A stretch of DNA of 6,180 nt from NCBI GenBank assembly GCA_029880425.1, contig JAOUOK010000124.1, positions 1 through 6,180 of the forward strand. Direction: 5' to 3'. The DNA is from Gammaproteobacteria bacterium. GTDB lineage: Bacteria; Pseudomonadota; Gammaproteobacteria; UBA6429; Thiohalophilaceae. Under the pieces are notes generated by a model. It was not told the origin of the DNA. It searched no databases and saw only the letters and a list, made by a program, of their open reading frames with translations. Position numbers and translations under genes: made by a program. Position 1 is the stretch's first letter. Every line of letters starts with the position of its first letter. Shown here piece after piece: positions 5,658 to 6,180 of the stretch.

Positions 5658-6180
5658 TTATGCATCCATATCTACGATCGTTCTGCCTTTTAATTTTCCA
5701 TCAAGCATCAGGTCAATATGATCGCTTAATTCATCTAAAGTGATCTCCTTGTAAATATCCAGTAAGCCAGCGGGTTTCCAGTCACTGGCTAACTTGTTCC
5801 ACACCGCTTCCCTGTGAGCCATCGGGCAATTTTGCGAGTCAATCCCGATTAAAGAGATACCCCTGAGAATGAACGGATAGACAGTGAGATTGAGTTTATC
5901 GGAAGCCGCGTTACCACAACAGGTCACCACGCCCGCGGGTTGAATTGATTTGATCATATTAGCAAGGATATTTCCGCCTACCGTATCGATTCCCCCGGCA
6001 AAATCACCCTTCAGCATGGGACGGGTATTTTCCTCTTCGAAATCGTTTCGCATAATCACTTCACTGGCGCCAAGCCCGAGTAAAAAATCACGCTCGCTCT
6101 GCTTCCCGGTGATTGCTGAAACTTCGTATCCTAACTTTGCGAGCATAGCGACACTTAAGGAGCCTACTCCCCCGCTTGCG
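5658..6180 (-). CDS. acuI: YhdH/AcuI-family NADPH-dependent acryloyl-CoA reductase (5' end outside window)
   Basis: This is the C-terminal 173 residues of a zinc-free medium-chain dehydrogenase/quinone oxidoreductase. The visible part begins inside the nucleotide-binding Rossmann motif ASGGVGS and continues through LAKLGYEVSAITGK, a GAIDTVG-like segment (GGIDTVGG), PFILRGISLIGIDS and the terminal KGRTIVDMDA, all characteristic of E. coli YhdH/AcuI. Family members reduce acryloyl-CoA to propionyl-CoA with NADPH, which detoxifies acrylate. The frame is open to the right edge; an ATG at 6146 lies inside the Rossmann fold and is not the start. Full-length homologues have about 325 residues, so roughly half is missing upstream. 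The stop is TAA at 5660-5658. The general reductase family is certain; the acryloyl-CoA substrate is inferred from subfamily resemblance. No gene for DMSP or acrylate metabolism is present in the window. Confidence 0.9.
   Translation of the reverse strand, partial: ASGGVGSLSVAMLAKLGYEVSAITGKQSERDFLLGLGASEVIMRNDFEEENTRPMLKGDFAGGIDTVGGNILANMIKSIQPAGVVTCCGNAASDKLNLTVYPFILRGISLIGIDSQNCPMAHREAVWNKLASDWKPAGLLDIYKEITLDELSDHIDLMLDGKLKGRTIVDMDA

Noticed and set aside
1..6180. CRISPR array, tRNA/rRNA, transposase or phage genes
   Set aside because: No spaced direct repeats, no tRNA-like arms or 3' T-loop sequence, and no transposase, integrase or phage protein motifs were seen on either strand.

Overview
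The window looks like a stretch of chromosome from a Gram-negative bacterium, most likely a gammaproteobacterium. The hints are a YhdH/AcuI-type reductase, a YbgA-like (DUF1722) domain, and a soluble PAS hybrid kinase of a type common in that class. This is inferred from protein families only, since there is no rRNA or other phylogenetic marker. All five recognisable genes are on the minus strand and are read from high to low coordinates. The two outermost are cut by the window edges.

In order of transcription: (1) 6180-5658 is the C-terminal half of a zinc-free medium-chain reductase of the YhdH/AcuI (acryloyl-CoA reductase) family. (2) 5560-4862 is a 232-residue protein with an N-terminal T4 endonuclease V-like pyrimidine-dimer glycosylase domain and a C-terminal DUF1722/YbgA-like domain. 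(3) A 285-base non-coding gap (4577-4861) holds an extended -10 promoter candidate and an 8-bp inverted repeat. (4) 4576-3980 is a 198-residue all-helical protein of unknown function resembling the DUF6988/DUF5677 group. (5) 3901-1991 is a 636-residue cytoplasmic hybrid histidine kinase (PAS-PAS-HisKA-HATPase-REC) starting at TTG behind a strong ribosome binding site. (6) 1990-1804 is intergenic and carries a possible 30-residue small ORF on the plus strand. (7) 1803 to the left edge is a long, uninterrupted reading frame for an [FeFe] hydrogenase. It is easy to miss because it has no stop codon inside the window.

The hydrogenase has every cluster ligand and proton-path residue expected from the Clostridium pasteurianum CpI type, so it should be active if the HydEFG maturases are encoded elsewhere. 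It would produce or consume H2 with ferredoxin or NAD(P)H-linked partners, probably under anoxic conditions. The kinase just upstream has two PAS sensor domains and a receiver but no output domain. A role in redox or energy sensing linked to the hydrogenase is possible but rests only on adjacency. The glycosylase-DUF1722 protein belongs to UV-damage repair. The genes do not form one obvious pathway: spacings of 78 to 285 bases argue against a single tight operon. Base composition also changes sharply, with the hydrogenase gene clearly richer in G+C than the kinase gene.
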